Positions 18,831 through 27,734 of a stretch of 52,836 bases of DNA are shown here, piece after piece. The stretch covers positions 1-52,836 of the forward strand of contig JAGNZK010000015.1 of NCBI GenBank assembly GCA_017984435.1, read 5' to 3'. Under the pieces are notes generated by a model. The model was not told the origin of the DNA and searched no databases. It saw nothing but the letters and a program-made list of their open reading frames with translations. Source of the stretch: Nitrosomonas sp. (GTDB taxonomy: Bacteria > Pseudomonadota > Gammaproteobacteria > Burkholderiales > Nitrosomonadaceae). The stretch's first letter is position 1, and each line of letters begins with the position of its first letter. A program made the translations under genes and the position numbers.

Positions 18831-19127
18831 GAAAATATCAAATATATCCGAGATCTGTGATATGCCAATTAAATCATCTATCAAGGCTGCTCAAAATCCA
18901 TTTTATTAATTGGTTTGCCAATACAATAATTCTATTGTTCTTTGACGAACGAATCCATGCCGCCGTCCTACTATAAATATTACATTCATTACTGACTATG
19001 CTTCTAAGACCAAATGTAAACTGTCAAATATTCTCAGTAGAGTTAACTCCTGTTCACTGGGGTCAAAAAATTAATAAACCATACGCTCTTCAATCTGCAC
19101 TTTGTCTGGTTTGAAGTATCACTTCAC

Positions 19128-20561
19128 TTACAAAATAAAATCACCCGCATCCAAAGTAATCAGACCGGTTAAACGGATTGTCATGTCAGCGCTTTGATTG
19201 CCATCGATATCAAGAAACACGTTGGTAACGTCATTTGTTGCATTTTTTACAAATCGTGCTTCCGCGCCTGCACCAGTAAAAGCTGAATTCCCGAGAAAAA
19301 CGAATGCGGGGTTGCCTGCATCGGCACCATTTGCATCGATTGCAGCGACGTCAATATCATCAAGCGCATGCACAAAATCCTTAATAATGTCAGGTTGTCC
19401 ACTGCTATCGCTCGAAGCAACATAGATAAAATCATCGGCCCCACCACCTCCCGCCAACATGTCGGCGCCCGTTCCACCGATGATCTTATCCGCTCCGCCC
19501 AAGCCATTGATCCGGTCGTTTCCGACATTACCCGTCAATGTATTTGCCGTCCAATTACCAATTATGGTATCAGTACCGTTTCCGCCGCTCGCATTTTCTA
19601 TGGTAACACCCTTGGCAATTGTAAAGCCTCCATTGATACCATCAACGCTGGATAAATACCCGCCGCCACCGGTCGCATGCAGAAGCGTCGCAGCACGCAA
19701 GTCTATTGTTGAATCTATGGCCGATGTGTTACGAATTGTGTCGATGCCATCCGTATCCCAGATGCAAGAATAAAATGTTCCTGAAGCGTTAGTCGAACTG
19801 AGCGTGTAAAAATCATTTCCTATCCGAAAATTCGTATTGCCACCGTAGAGAAATTGCAGTGCAGCGATGTCGAAGGCCATGGGCGTACCCTCATATCCGT
19901 AACTTGAAGTGCTGATGGGATCCAGTGGGCCATTAGGACCCGCTGGCCAACCATCATTATACGACATCATCGTATATAGACCTTGATTGAGATTGAAGTC
20001 CCCGTAATCACTAAACGACGCCGTAACACCCGGGAAGTTCGGTCGATCGCCACCCCCGGAGTCGTGGGGATGTTTTAATCCAATAGCATGACCAAGTTCA
20101 TGAATGAAGGTGGTGAAATCATACCCTCCCGGATGTAAGCTAGAGTAATCCGACGAATAATAAGCATCTCTATTGAGAATCACGGCACCTTGACGGTTAA
20201 CGACCGGGCCGACATCTTCGCCGGGTGGAATTGAAACACCAAGAAAACCGTCTGCATCGGAATTGCCAACAACGCCGACAATAATGTCGGCATCCGCTTG
20301 ACTGCTTGCCATCATGAAATCAATATTGCAAACATTCTCAATGAATTGTAAAGAATTCTGGAATGCCGTAACTTCCTGAGAAACTGTATGAGCCGTGACA
20401 GCAGTGCCGCCGAAATCAAAAATCTCATTCTTGCTCTGGCCTGTTATGTATACTTTTAATCGCGTCCCGGCAATTGGATCATTCCAGTGGCTACCCCATA
20501 GCAGACCATTAATATACGCATTACTGGCTAATGGGCTGGCGATCGGGTTGGAAAATGCCAT
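19128..20561 (-). CDS. Serralysin-type RTX metalloprotease (M10B)
   Basis: 477-residue secreted zinc protease. The zinc site HELGHAIGLKH occupies residues 154-164 and the Met-turn is MMSYNDG. After the catalytic domain come glycine-rich RTX nonapeptides (NGTDTIIG, GNDRING, GADKIIGGTGADMLAGGGGA) that bind calcium. There is no N-terminal signal peptide. The C-terminus DAGDFIL (acidic then hydrophobic) fits a type I secretion signal. The ATG at 20561 has a perfect GGAGG site. No type I exporter or inhibitor gene is nearby, so secretion must rely on genes elsewhere. Confidence 0.9.
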   Translation of the reverse strand: MAFSNPIASPLASNAYINGLLWGSHWNDPIAGTRLKVYITGQSKNEIFDFGGTAVTAHTVSQEVTAFQNSLQFIENVCNIDFMMASSQADADIIVGVVGNSDADGFLGVSIPPGEDVGPVVNRQGAVILNRDAYYSSDYSSLHPGGYDFTTFIHELGHAIGLKHPHDSGGGDRPNFPGVTASFSDYGDFNLNQGLYTMMSYNDGWPAGPNGPLDPISTSSYGYEGTPMAFDIAALQFLYGGNTNFRIGNDFYTLSSTNASGTFYSCIWDTDGIDTIRNTSAIDSTIDLRAATLLHATGGGGYLSSVDGINGGFTIAKGVTIENASGGNGTDTIIGNWTANTLTGNVGNDRINGLGGADKIIGGTGADMLAGGGGADDFIYVASSDSSGQPDIIKDFVHALDDIDVAAIDANGADAGNPAFVFLGNSAFTGAGAEARFVKNATNDVTNVFLDIDGNQSADMTIRLTGLITLDAGDFIL

Positions 20562-21209
20562 ATGTATAGTTCCTCCAGTTATTTTGAATTGTATTAACAC
20601 CTTACATATATTCTAGATATATGGTACATCGCCACAGTTCCAGACTTTCGAGTTAACTTGTGATTCCCCGTGCCAAGACTTCGAGGTTGTTTATTGCTGC
20701 AACTGGAATTTCAGGAATGGTTAAATCAGTGAATATTGTTCCCATACACCTTCTCGTCCAGGTAGATGCGGCTTTAATAACGTCCAAACCTCATCTGAAA
20801 TGTCGTGTCAACGATACACTGCACTGATTGAAATCATGGAAAATCTTCAGGAACTTGACAATCATACGGTTCTTTCTATCTTGTGATGACGCTTTCTAGT
20901 AGAAACCATGAAGCGAGTACTGTAGCGTTTTATTTTACTGCAGAATATGCGTAAGAAGACATCAAGATTGTTAAAAACTGTAATGAATCAAGAGCAGTAG
21001 CGACTAATGGTTTTACTTATAAAAGAACAATAGTTTCTCTAATATACATCATTGTATTGATTAAGCTAGGATGCTTACATGTCGCTCTGGGTAAAGTTAT
21101 TACAATCATATATACATCCCCTTCCTACACTCTTAAAGTGTGACGTCCCATGAGACAGTGATAGATTATTTTCAGAAAATGATATCGAGCTACCATATTG
21201 TGGTGAAAA
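20562..21209. other. Intergenic region with 75-bp repeat copy C
   Basis: A 648-base gap. It should hold the promoter of the protease gene (minus). From 21006 it contains the third copy of the 75-bp repeat. I see no other gene, RNA or clear terminator. Confidence 0.5.
21006..21080 (+). repeat. 75-bp dispersed repeat, copy C
   Basis: Third gap-free copy; about 73% identical to copy B by my own count, mostly transitions. It keeps both AATRGTTT half-sites at 23-base spacing and the ATGCT-N-ACAT end. It lies 129 bases upstream of a tiny lipoprotein gene, further away than the other two copies are from theirs. Confidence 0.7.
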
Positions 21210-21359
21210 ATGTTGATGAAAATTTTTGTGATCGTATCATTAATTATTGGGGCCCTGAGCGGCTGTGCGACTAATAACTTTTCTTACCAGTCGTCACAAA
21301 ATGGTGAATGTGCTTTAGCAGGCAGGGCGTTCATGTACTCCTGTAACAGTCGAAGATAA
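21210..21359 (+). CDS. Tiny lipoprotein (49 aa)
   Basis: Starts at ATG 21210 (or the in-frame ATG at 21216). The signal MLMKIFVIVSLIIGALSGC ends in a clear lipobox (LSGC), leaving a mature peptide of about 31 residues beginning CATNNFSYQSS and containing two further cysteines (GEC, YSC). Small outer-membrane lipoproteins of this size are known, but no family is recognisable. Downstream of 75-bp repeat copy C, in the same orientation. Confidence 0.55.
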   Translation: MLMKIFVIVSLIIGALSGCATNNFSYQSSQNGECALAGRAFMYSCNSRR

Positions 21360-21483
21360 CCCTTCGAGCCTTTTTATGAGTATCGTACGAGGTGACCGTA
21401 TGTCTTCAAATATGGAGCGATCTGTACTAGCTCAGATTAGATTGTACAGTCATTGAATTGACTGGGTAGCTATCAGTTTAGAT

Positions 21484-22036
21484 ATGATTGACGCAGTTTT
21501 CGATCAAATCTACATGCTTGAGTTTCATTGAAGCAATGGCGCTAGCGTGCTCCTGTCAATATTGTAAATGCGAAGAGCGAGCGGTTTCGTCTTTCAATAT
21601 CTGTATTGGCTGGCATCACATTAATAACGTGCTTGATCTGTTCCAGAGTTGGTACTTTTTGTTCCCGCTGTGTTGTGGCAATACGGGTATCTTTGTCGGA
21701 TAGATTAAAATACGCCGCATCGAAATATTGTAGGCGTGACTTGTAACCGGGTTGCCATGCCAGCCACTGGAAGAATCGCTTAAGTTGCGTCACTGTCGCG
21801 TGCAAAGTTGCCTTACTCAGCTTTTCACCCGATTGCTGTCTCTTTTGTTCTGCCAAGTGTTTCTTGAATGCAATTGCCTGTTCATAGTGAAATGCCTTGA
21901 AATCCTTGTGTTCGGTATGAACTTCAAATCTCGCCATTGCCTTTGCGGCAGCGTCCACTGTCGCCTCGCTATTGCGTATCGCTTCTTTCAAATAAGAAAA
22001 ATATTTACACTTGATTCGTTCATTGTTTGCATTGTA
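21484..22036 (-). pseudogene. Tyrosine recombinase, N-terminal half (frameshifted remnant)
   Basis: Reads NNERIKCKYFSYLKEAIRNS and on through a core-binding (SAM-like) domain, HYEQAIAFKKHLAEQK and QLKRFFQWLAWQPGYKSRLQ, to FTILTGAR, which holds the first catalytic Arg. A two-base deletion then breaks the frame; the ancestral reading continues as SAIASMKLKHVDLIENCV before homology ends. The catalytic His/Arg/Tyr half is absent here, but a matching C-terminal half lies at 24620-24950 on the same strand. No start codon is certain. Confidence 0.75.
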
Positions 22037-22314
22037 TTTGGTTATGTTTTACTACTCCTCTTTCAAGTCACTGTTTACGATGGGGTAGTTGATCTCAATT
22101 AAAAAACGTATCCGAGAAAGCCAATGCAAGGCAGAAACAGGTGAAAAGCGCATTTTATAGGTCATTAATGAACCTTTTGATCCTGTTCTTAACACATCGC
22201 AACAGCAACGCAGATCGTTTTTCAATGTGCGAATAGCAATTGCGCAACACGGAGTACAATTCCCTTCATAAGCGCATTGATCGTTTCCGAGCAACAACCT
22301 TACCGAGGTCATCA

Positions 22315-24087
22315 ATGAATTTTTTGCGACTAAATTTTTGGATGATATGTCTATGGGCGTGGTTTCATATACCGTTGGTATCGGCCAACGATATCGCATG
22401 CGAGCAAACCGGTGCGGCACATATCTGGATTTCGCCGCTGTCTCCTCAAGCCGGTCAACCGGTCAAAATCATGGCTGTGTCAACCGACAGTCCGTTATCG
22501 GAGCTGATTCTGATGGACTCGCAGGACCAGCCAACACCGTTGCAAACCCGTCAGCGCGGCGGGCCGCCCTGGAGTTTAATCGCAAACTTGGAAAACCTGG
22601 ATAGCGGCCTCTATCGCATCATCGCAAACCGGAATAGTCAACAAACTGGATGCCGTTCGATGGTCATTGGTAAAGCCACCACCCAGGAAAAACCGGAAAC
22701 ATGGAATCTGGCCACCGAAGCCTTTTATTCAGCCTGGATCGAAGAATTATTCGGCGCACCGCCCGAGGAAAATCTCAGCTTCAATTCGCTGGAACCGGTA
22801 TTGCGCAACAATGAGCGAAATTTTCTTCATAATTATCTGGGTCTTAACGAAGACAGCAACCTGCCGCTGACGCCGGACTGCGCGGATCTGCCTTACACGT
22901 TACGCGCTTATTTCGCCTGGAAAATCGGCCTGCCGATGGCTTTTCGCGCGTGTGGACGCGGCTCGGCCAAAGCACCGCCGAGTTGCGGCACGCCCACCAT
23001 CGTCAGCGAATTCACTCGTGGCGTACAGTCGCAAACCAATTTCCGCAAACGCTACCGGCAACTGGCCGATACCGTGCATTCCGGCTCGGTGCGAACCGGT
23101 CTAGCCGCTGATAATACTGATTGGTACCCGATTCCACTCAGCCGCGAAACGTTATGGCCGGGTACCGTGTATGCCGATCCCTACGGCCATATCTTGGTAT
23201 TGGCCGAATGGGTGCCGCAAACAGCCGATCGACCCGGCATGCTGCTGGCGGTCGACGCCCAACCGGATAACTCGGTGGCACGTAAGCGCGTATGGGAAGG
23301 CACGATGTTATTTGCCAACACTGAGAATGCCGGGCCCGGTTTTAAAGCATTTCGTCCGGTCGTACTGCCCGCATTGGGCACAGGGCACATGCTGTCGAAT
23401 CAGGAATTGATTGACCATCCTGATTTTATGCCCTTTTCTTTGGAACAGGACTATCTTACACCCGATGATTTCTACGCACGGCTAACACAGTTGATCAGTC
23501 CGCACGGATTGGATCCATTGCAAGCGTACGAAGCCATGCTGACGGCGCTGGTCGAGCAAGTGGAAACCCGCGTCAATTCAGTACAAAACGGTGAAATGTA
23601 TTTCCACAAAAATCCGCGCGGCACAATCGCGATGCCCAACGGCGCAGCAATTTTTCAAACGATCGGTCCTTGGGAGGATTATTCGACACCATCGCGCGAT
23701 ATGCGCTTGATCATTGCGATCAATGTGTTGAACGGTCTTGCGGAGAAAATCGTGCGCCATCCGGAATTATTCGTGCTGAACGGCCAAAGCCCGGAACAAG
23801 CCAAGACCATGATCGAGCGGCATCACGCCAAGCGCGCCCAGGAACGCAGCATCCGTTATATCCGTTCGGATGGCAGCGAATGGGAATTGACCATCGCTGA
23901 GGTACTGGCGCGCAAGCCCAATTTCGAAATCGCTTATAATCCCAACGACTGCGTCGAGATACGCTGGGGCGCGCAACCGGATACCGAAGAGTATGCAACT
24001 TGCCGCCGCCAAGCACCTGCGGAACAACACGCCCGGATGGCGCAATACCGCGTGTGGTTCCAGGAAACGCGCAGACCAGTACCTTGA
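22315..24087 (+). CDS. Secreted protein of unknown function (590 aa)
   Basis: The ATG at 22315 has GAGGT five bases upstream and opens a signal peptide (MNFLRLNFWMICLWAWFHIP, cleavage near VSA). The mature part starts with a beta-rich, Ig-like section (WISPLSPQAGQPVKIMAVS) followed by an alpha/beta region. DLPYTLRAYFAWKIGLP with several cysteines, and later VYADPYGHILVLAEWV, recall the Cys/His layout of transglutaminase- or NlpC-like folds, but this is only a resemblance. Base composition is visibly more GC-rich than the flanking DNA, which suggests separate ancestry. It is flanked by recombinase halves. Confidence 0.6.
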   Translation: MNFLRLNFWMICLWAWFHIPLVSANDIACEQTGAAHIWISPLSPQAGQPVKIMAVSTDSPLSELILMDSQDQPTPLQTRQRGGPPWSLIANLENLDSGLYRIIANRNSQQTGCRSMVIGKATTQEKPETWNLATEAFYSAWIEELFGAPPEENLSFNSLEPVLRNNERNFLHNYLGLNEDSNLPLTPDCADLPYTLRAYFAWKIGLPMAFRACGRGSAKAPPSCGTPTIVSEFTRGVQSQTNFRKRYRQLADTVHSGSVRTGLAADNTDWYPIPLSRETLWPGTVYADPYGHILVLAEWVPQTADRPGMLLAVDAQPDNSVARKRVWEGTMLFANTENAGPGFKAFRPVVLPALGTGHMLSNQELIDHPDFMPFSLEQDYLTPDDFYARLTQLISPHGLDPLQAYEAMLTALVEQVETRVNSVQNGEMYFHKNPRGTIAMPNGAAIFQTIGPWEDYSTPSRDMRLIIAINVLNGLAEKIVRHPELFVLNGQSPEQAKTMIERHHAKRAQERSIRYIRSDGSEWELTIAEVLARKPNFEIAYNPNDCVEIRWGAQPDTEEYATCRRQAPAEQHARMAQYRVWFQETRRPVP

Positions 24088-24215
24088 AAACTGCCACACT
24101 CCGGATGGCAGGGCATTATCGCATTCCTTTGATCAGCAACAATACATGCAATAATTTTGCTGATACTATAGCAGAGTGAGAGACGTTCAAATTTTATCAC
24201 CAAGGAGATATTAAA

Positions 24216-24506
24216 ATGGCTGACAAATCTATTCCCCAAAGATTACAAGAGGAGCTTACCAATCTGCAATCGGTCGTTGACGAAGTTAAATTGCAAATGC
24301 ATCTCGGGACTAAGGAACTACAAGATAAACTACAGCCGCATCTGGAAGAACTCGAGCAGGAATTAAGCCAAGCCAAAGAAAAATGGGAGGCTTTTGAAAG
24401 CAGCTCGGAAAGCGCGTGGGAGGATATTCAAACCGGCTTGAGAAAATCGTTCAAATCGATGGAGCAAGCGTTTGAAAGAGCGAAACAGCATTTTCCGCCA
24501 AAATGA
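24216..24506 (+). CDS. Small coiled-coil protein (96 aa)
   Basis: Preceded by a strong AAGGAGAT site. The product is strongly charged and almost wholly helical, with heptad-like spacing (LQEELTNLQSVVDEVKLQMH, LEELEQELSQAKEKWEAFES), no signal peptide and no membrane span. Such short coiled-coil proteins are common in proteobacteria without a defined role. Its stop codon overlaps a possible 31-codon gene (ATGA). Confidence 0.65.
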   Translation: MADKSIPQRLQEELTNLQSVVDEVKLQMHLGTKELQDKLQPHLEELEQELSQAKEKWEAFESSSESAWEDIQTGLRKSFKSMEQAFERAKQHFPPK

Positions 24507-24598
24507 AATTTTTCAAACATGAGCATTTGCAAAGCCTGCTCAGCCAGATCATCAAGCGTACCATGAAAGCATTGGCCCGCCTGGCGAAGACGGCATGA
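24503..24598 (+). CDS. Possible small basic peptide (31 aa), coupled to upstream gene
   Basis: The ATG overlaps the stop codon of the coiled-coil gene as ATGA, the usual sign of translational coupling. The peptide starts MKFFKHEHLQSLLSQIIKRT, has net positive charge and could form an amphipathic helix. No homolog is recognised and it is too short for a confident call. Confidence 0.35.
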   Translation: MKFFKHEHLQSLLSQIIKRTMKALARLAKTA

Positions 24599-24619
24599 TT
24601 CCTTATCAGATGCTGTGAT

Positions 24620-24950
24620 TTAAGTCATATTACGTATTTTTCGAAAAATCTCCTTAGCCAGTTCAACGACATTAGGTTGCACAGCTTCCGGGGGGTTAGC
24701 CAAATCACGGATAATTTCCCCTTGGCGCTGACAAGCAACTTCGCCATAACTTTAAAAAGTCGTTAATACTTTCTCATGTCCAAGATTCTGACTCCATGCT
24801 TTGAATGGTTCTGGCGTTTTGCAGACTTCTTCACCCAGTCGAGCGTATTTCTAAAACTGTGCGGATTAAAATACGGCAAACCAGCATCGGTAAAAGCTTT
24901 TCGAAATATCATGCGTATAGGTGTAGCGTTATTCCAGTGTTTACGATATA
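24620..24950 (-). pseudogene. Tyrosine recombinase, C-terminal half (frameshifted remnant)
   Basis: Begins at [18 protein letters not shown] fused to the broken end of an IS3 transposase. It carries the catalytic H-x-x-R (NPHSFRNTL), then after a shift [18 protein letters not shown] and [11 protein letters not shown], then after another shift SYGEVACQRQGEIIRDLA with the catalytic Tyr, ending NVVELAKEIFRKIRNMT. Together with the N-terminal half at 21484-22036 it would make one recombinase lacking its middle. It lies near the 3' side of tRNA-Glu, a common integration point. Confidence 0.75.
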
Positions 24951-25676
24951 ACCACCCTTCATCCGTAGGAATATAAGTGATGTCACTGACCCACACAATA
25001 CCAGGTGCGTTAACAGCAAATTCCCGGTTCAGAATATTGGGTGCAACCGGTAAATGATGTTTAGAGTCGGTCGTCACCTTGAATATCCGTTTCTGTTTAC
25101 AACGCAAACCCAACTTCTTGCGCAATGTTCGAACGCGATAAGGCGTGGTCTGGACACCATTATCCGCCAAATCATGATGCAAACGTTTTGCACTGTAGGT
25201 CTCTCGTGTACGTTGGTGCGCAGCCAGTATTTCTACTTCCAGCCGTTTATTCTCCCGTTCACGCTCACAAGGCAAGCGGGTTCTCCTTGCATGAAAACCG
25301 CTCTCAGAAACATTGAGCACACGACACATGAGCGCAATCGAATAGTTTTGCCGCAGGGATTCAATCAGATCGTATCTCACCGCAAATCCTTGGCGAAATA
25401 CATCGCACACTTTCTTATAAAGTTACGCTCCATCTTCACTTCTGCTAATTCGTGTTTAACTCTGGATAGCTCTAATTCAAGGTCAGTCAGTGGTTTCTGA
25501 TGCTTGCCTACTGCAGCGAGTTCTCCTCGTTTCTCAGCATAAACCCAGTTCTTTGGTGTCCCCTTGGGTAACGACAGTCGTTTTGCTGCTTCAACAAGAG
25601 TCAATCCACTTTCTTTGAAAAACTTAACTGATTCCTTCCAGAATTCCTGACTATATTATGTGCAGGGTAATTCCAT
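24948..25676 (-). mobile_element. IS3-family element remnant (orfA and truncated orfB)
   Basis: orfA starts at ATG 25676 (MELPCT, then an in-frame TAA) and continues QEFWKESVKFFKESGLTLVE to MYFAKDLR at 25377. orfB follows in another frame with [40 protein letters not shown] and [17 protein letters not shown], which holds the first catalytic Asp. It stops abruptly at about 24950, joined to a recombinase fragment; the rest of the DDE domain is lost. The element is dead. It is related to the remnant at 49718-50525. Confidence 0.85.
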
Positions 25677-25852
25677 CTTCATCCTCCATTTCATGAAACT
25701 TCGAACTCCACGAAAATCAGCATACCTCAGATACCCATAAAGCTACTGCTTGTTTAAGTATTAGCGTCACTATTCTTGAGATGAGATTTCTACAACCACA
25801 ACTTCGGAGTTATCAGCAAATTTTATTTTCATAGATTATGCGCCTAGAAAAT

Positions 25853-25880
25853 AAAAAAGACCTGAATCCATTCAAGTCTT
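25853..25880 (-). terminator. Terminator of the tRNA-Ala/tRNA-Glu transcript
   Basis: On the minus strand AAGACTTGAA pairs with TTCAGGTCTT around a 4-base loop (10 positions, one G-U), directly followed by TTTTTA. It lies about 10 bases after tRNA-Glu. Confidence 0.8.
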
Positions 25881-25889
25881 TGTTTTGTT

Positions 25890-25965
25890 TGGCGTCCCCA
25901 ACGAGATTCGAACTCGTGTTACCGCCGTGAAAGGGCGATGTCCTAGGCCTCTAGACGATGGGGAC
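25890..25965 (-). tRNA. tRNA-Glu (UUC)
   Basis: 76 bases with encoded CCA. The acceptor GTCCCCA/TGGGGAC, the T-loop GTTCGAATC and anticodon TTC within CCTTTCACG are clear. Second tRNA of a two-gene unit behind tRNA-Ala, closed by an intrinsic terminator. Confidence 0.97.
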
Positions 25966-26015
25966 ATAATTTATGGTTATGTCGTTATAATAGCTTTTTA
26001 CTATCAATGATAAAC

Positions 26016-26091
<76 letters not shown>

Positions 26092-26108
26092 TAATCAAAG
26101 GAAGTGGG

Positions 26109-26137
26109 ATTATACTGATGCCTCGATTCATTGTAAA
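26109..26137 (-). promoter_or_regulatory. Sigma-70 type promoter of the tRNA unit
   Basis: On the minus strand TTTACA and TATAAT are separated by exactly 17 bases. The -10 box ends 18 bases before the tRNA-Ala 5' end, placing the start of transcription around 26102. It is the best promoter match I found in the window. Confidence 0.8.
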
Positions 26138-26144
26138 GAAAAGA

Positions 26145-27539
26145 TCAATCGGGAAATTTGCTTAAACGGGTGTTTATACGAGCAAGCGTTTCTTCACGCC
26201 CCAGTAGTTCCAGTACGGCATCTATCGAGGGCGTATGTATTTCTCCAGTGATCATGACTCTCAATGGCATTGCGATTTTAGGCAGTTTGACGTCATGGTT
26301 TTTGGCCGCTGTTTTTATTTCCTGATGAATGGATTCACGCGTCCATTCGATGTGATTAAATTTCTCGACTAAGTCGGTTAACAGGGATTTTGTTTCCGTA
26401 TTAAAGTATTGCGCTTTTAATTCATCCGTGGGTTCCAGCGGGCGATAAAAATAAACTGCGGCATCGGCCAGTTCTTCGATCGTATTGACTCTTTTCTTCA
26501 GTAAATCGACTACGCGCGTCAAATTAGGACCACCGGAAATATGGCAATTATCTTTATTAAGAAAAGGTACTACCAGTTCAGCCAAGTGTGCATTATCGGT
26601 TTTTTTAAGATACTGCTGATTGATCCAATGTAGTTTCTCCGGATTAAATTTGGCTGGGGAACGACTGATTGATGATAAATCAAACCATTCGATCAATTCT
26701 TTCCGGCTGAATATTTCTTCATCCCCATGCGACCATCCGAGTCTTGCCAAATAGTTTAATAATGCTTCGGGTAAGTAACCGTCATCGCGATATTGCATCA
26801 CTGAAACGGCGCCGTGGCGTTTGGATAAACGTTCGCCATTGGCACCCAGGATCATGGGGACATGCGCATATTCCGGCAGTGATGCATTGAGCGCTTTGAG
26901 AATGTTAATCTGCCGCGGGGTATTGTTCACATGATCATCGCCGCGGATGACGTGAGTGATATTCATGTCCAAGTCGTCTAGCACCACGCTGAAATTATAA
27001 GTAGGAATTCCGTCGCTGCGTAACAACACCAAATCATCCAATTCATTATTAGCAACAGTGATACGACCTTTGATCTGATCATTGAACGTAACATGGCCTT
27101 CCAATGGATTTTTGAATCGAATAACCGGTTTCACTCCGGTCGGCGGTGTTTGTTTTGAATCACGCCAACGGCCATCGTATCTCGGTTTTAAGCCGGCAGC
27201 TAATTGCCGTTCACGCATTTCATCCAATTCTTCTTTGGTAGCATAGCAATGGTAGGCTTGATTATTCCGCAATAACTGCTCGGCAACTTCATGATAACGT
27301 TGTAGTCGCTGCATTTGATAGAACGGGCCTTCATCGTAATCCAGTCCCAGCCATGCCATACCATCAAGAATTGCTTGCGTGGATTGCTGGGTTGAGCGTT
27401 CTTGATCAGTATCTTCAATGCGTAGAATAAATTTACCGCTATGTCGGCGTGCATATGCCCAGGAAAAAAGCGCCGTGCGCGCGCCGCCAATGTGGAGATA
27501 GCCTGTGGGGCTGGGTGCAAATCGTGTACGTACCATCAT
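26145..27539 (-). CDS. gltX: Glutamate-tRNA ligase
   Basis: 464-residue class I aminoacyl-tRNA synthetase charging tRNA-Glu. The HIGH-type motif is APSPTGYLHIGGARTALF and the KMSKS-type motif is GERLSKRHGA; RIEDTD and YNFSVVLDDLDM also fit the family. Normal length. It sits directly upstream of tRNA-Glu on the same strand, with the tRNA promoter between them. Whether it is a discriminating enzyme cannot be told from sequence alone. Confidence 0.95.
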   Translation of the reverse strand: MMVRTRFAPSPTGYLHIGGARTALFSWAYARRHSGKFILRIEDTDQERSTQQSTQAILDGMAWLGLDYDEGPFYQMQRLQRYHEVAEQLLRNNQAYHCYATKEELDEMRERQLAAGLKPRYDGRWRDSKQTPPTGVKPVIRFKNPLEGHVTFNDQIKGRITVANNELDDLVLLRSDGIPTYNFSVVLDDLDMNITHVIRGDDHVNNTPRQINILKALNASLPEYAHVPMILGANGERLSKRHGAVSVMQYRDDGYLPEALLNYLARLGWSHGDEEIFSRKELIEWFDLSSISRSPAKFNPEKLHWINQQYLKKTDNAHLAELVVPFLNKDNCHISGGPNLTRVVDLLKKRVNTIEELADAAVYFYRPLEPTDELKAQYFNTETKSLLTDLVEKFNHIEWTRESIHQEIKTAAKNHDVKLPKIAMPLRVMITGEIHTPSIDAVLELLGREETLARINTRLSKFPD

Positions 27540-27734
27540 GATCTTTGTGTCAACTGTTAGCCGAATATAAGGAAACAGATAGTTTACGCGATTCTACAGA
27601 GACGATGTTTCTTTTGCCCTGGCTTTTGCCGGTATGGTGACTATTGATAACAGCATGCAAGCTAAAGCCGATTATAATGTTAACAATCGAATCCGGTTGA
27701 GTTTTTACCTGCATAACATTAATGTGTTTTATAA

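Noticed and set aside
22052-22420. 122-codon minus-strand frame
   Set aside because: It overlaps the signal peptide of the secreted protein on the other strand and has no protein-like features.
25880-25965. Integration (att) duplication at the 3' end of tRNA-Glu
   Set aside because: Recombinase remnants lie nearby, but I found no second copy of the tRNA 3' end. The short CGTCCCCAA match near 49654 is too small to count.
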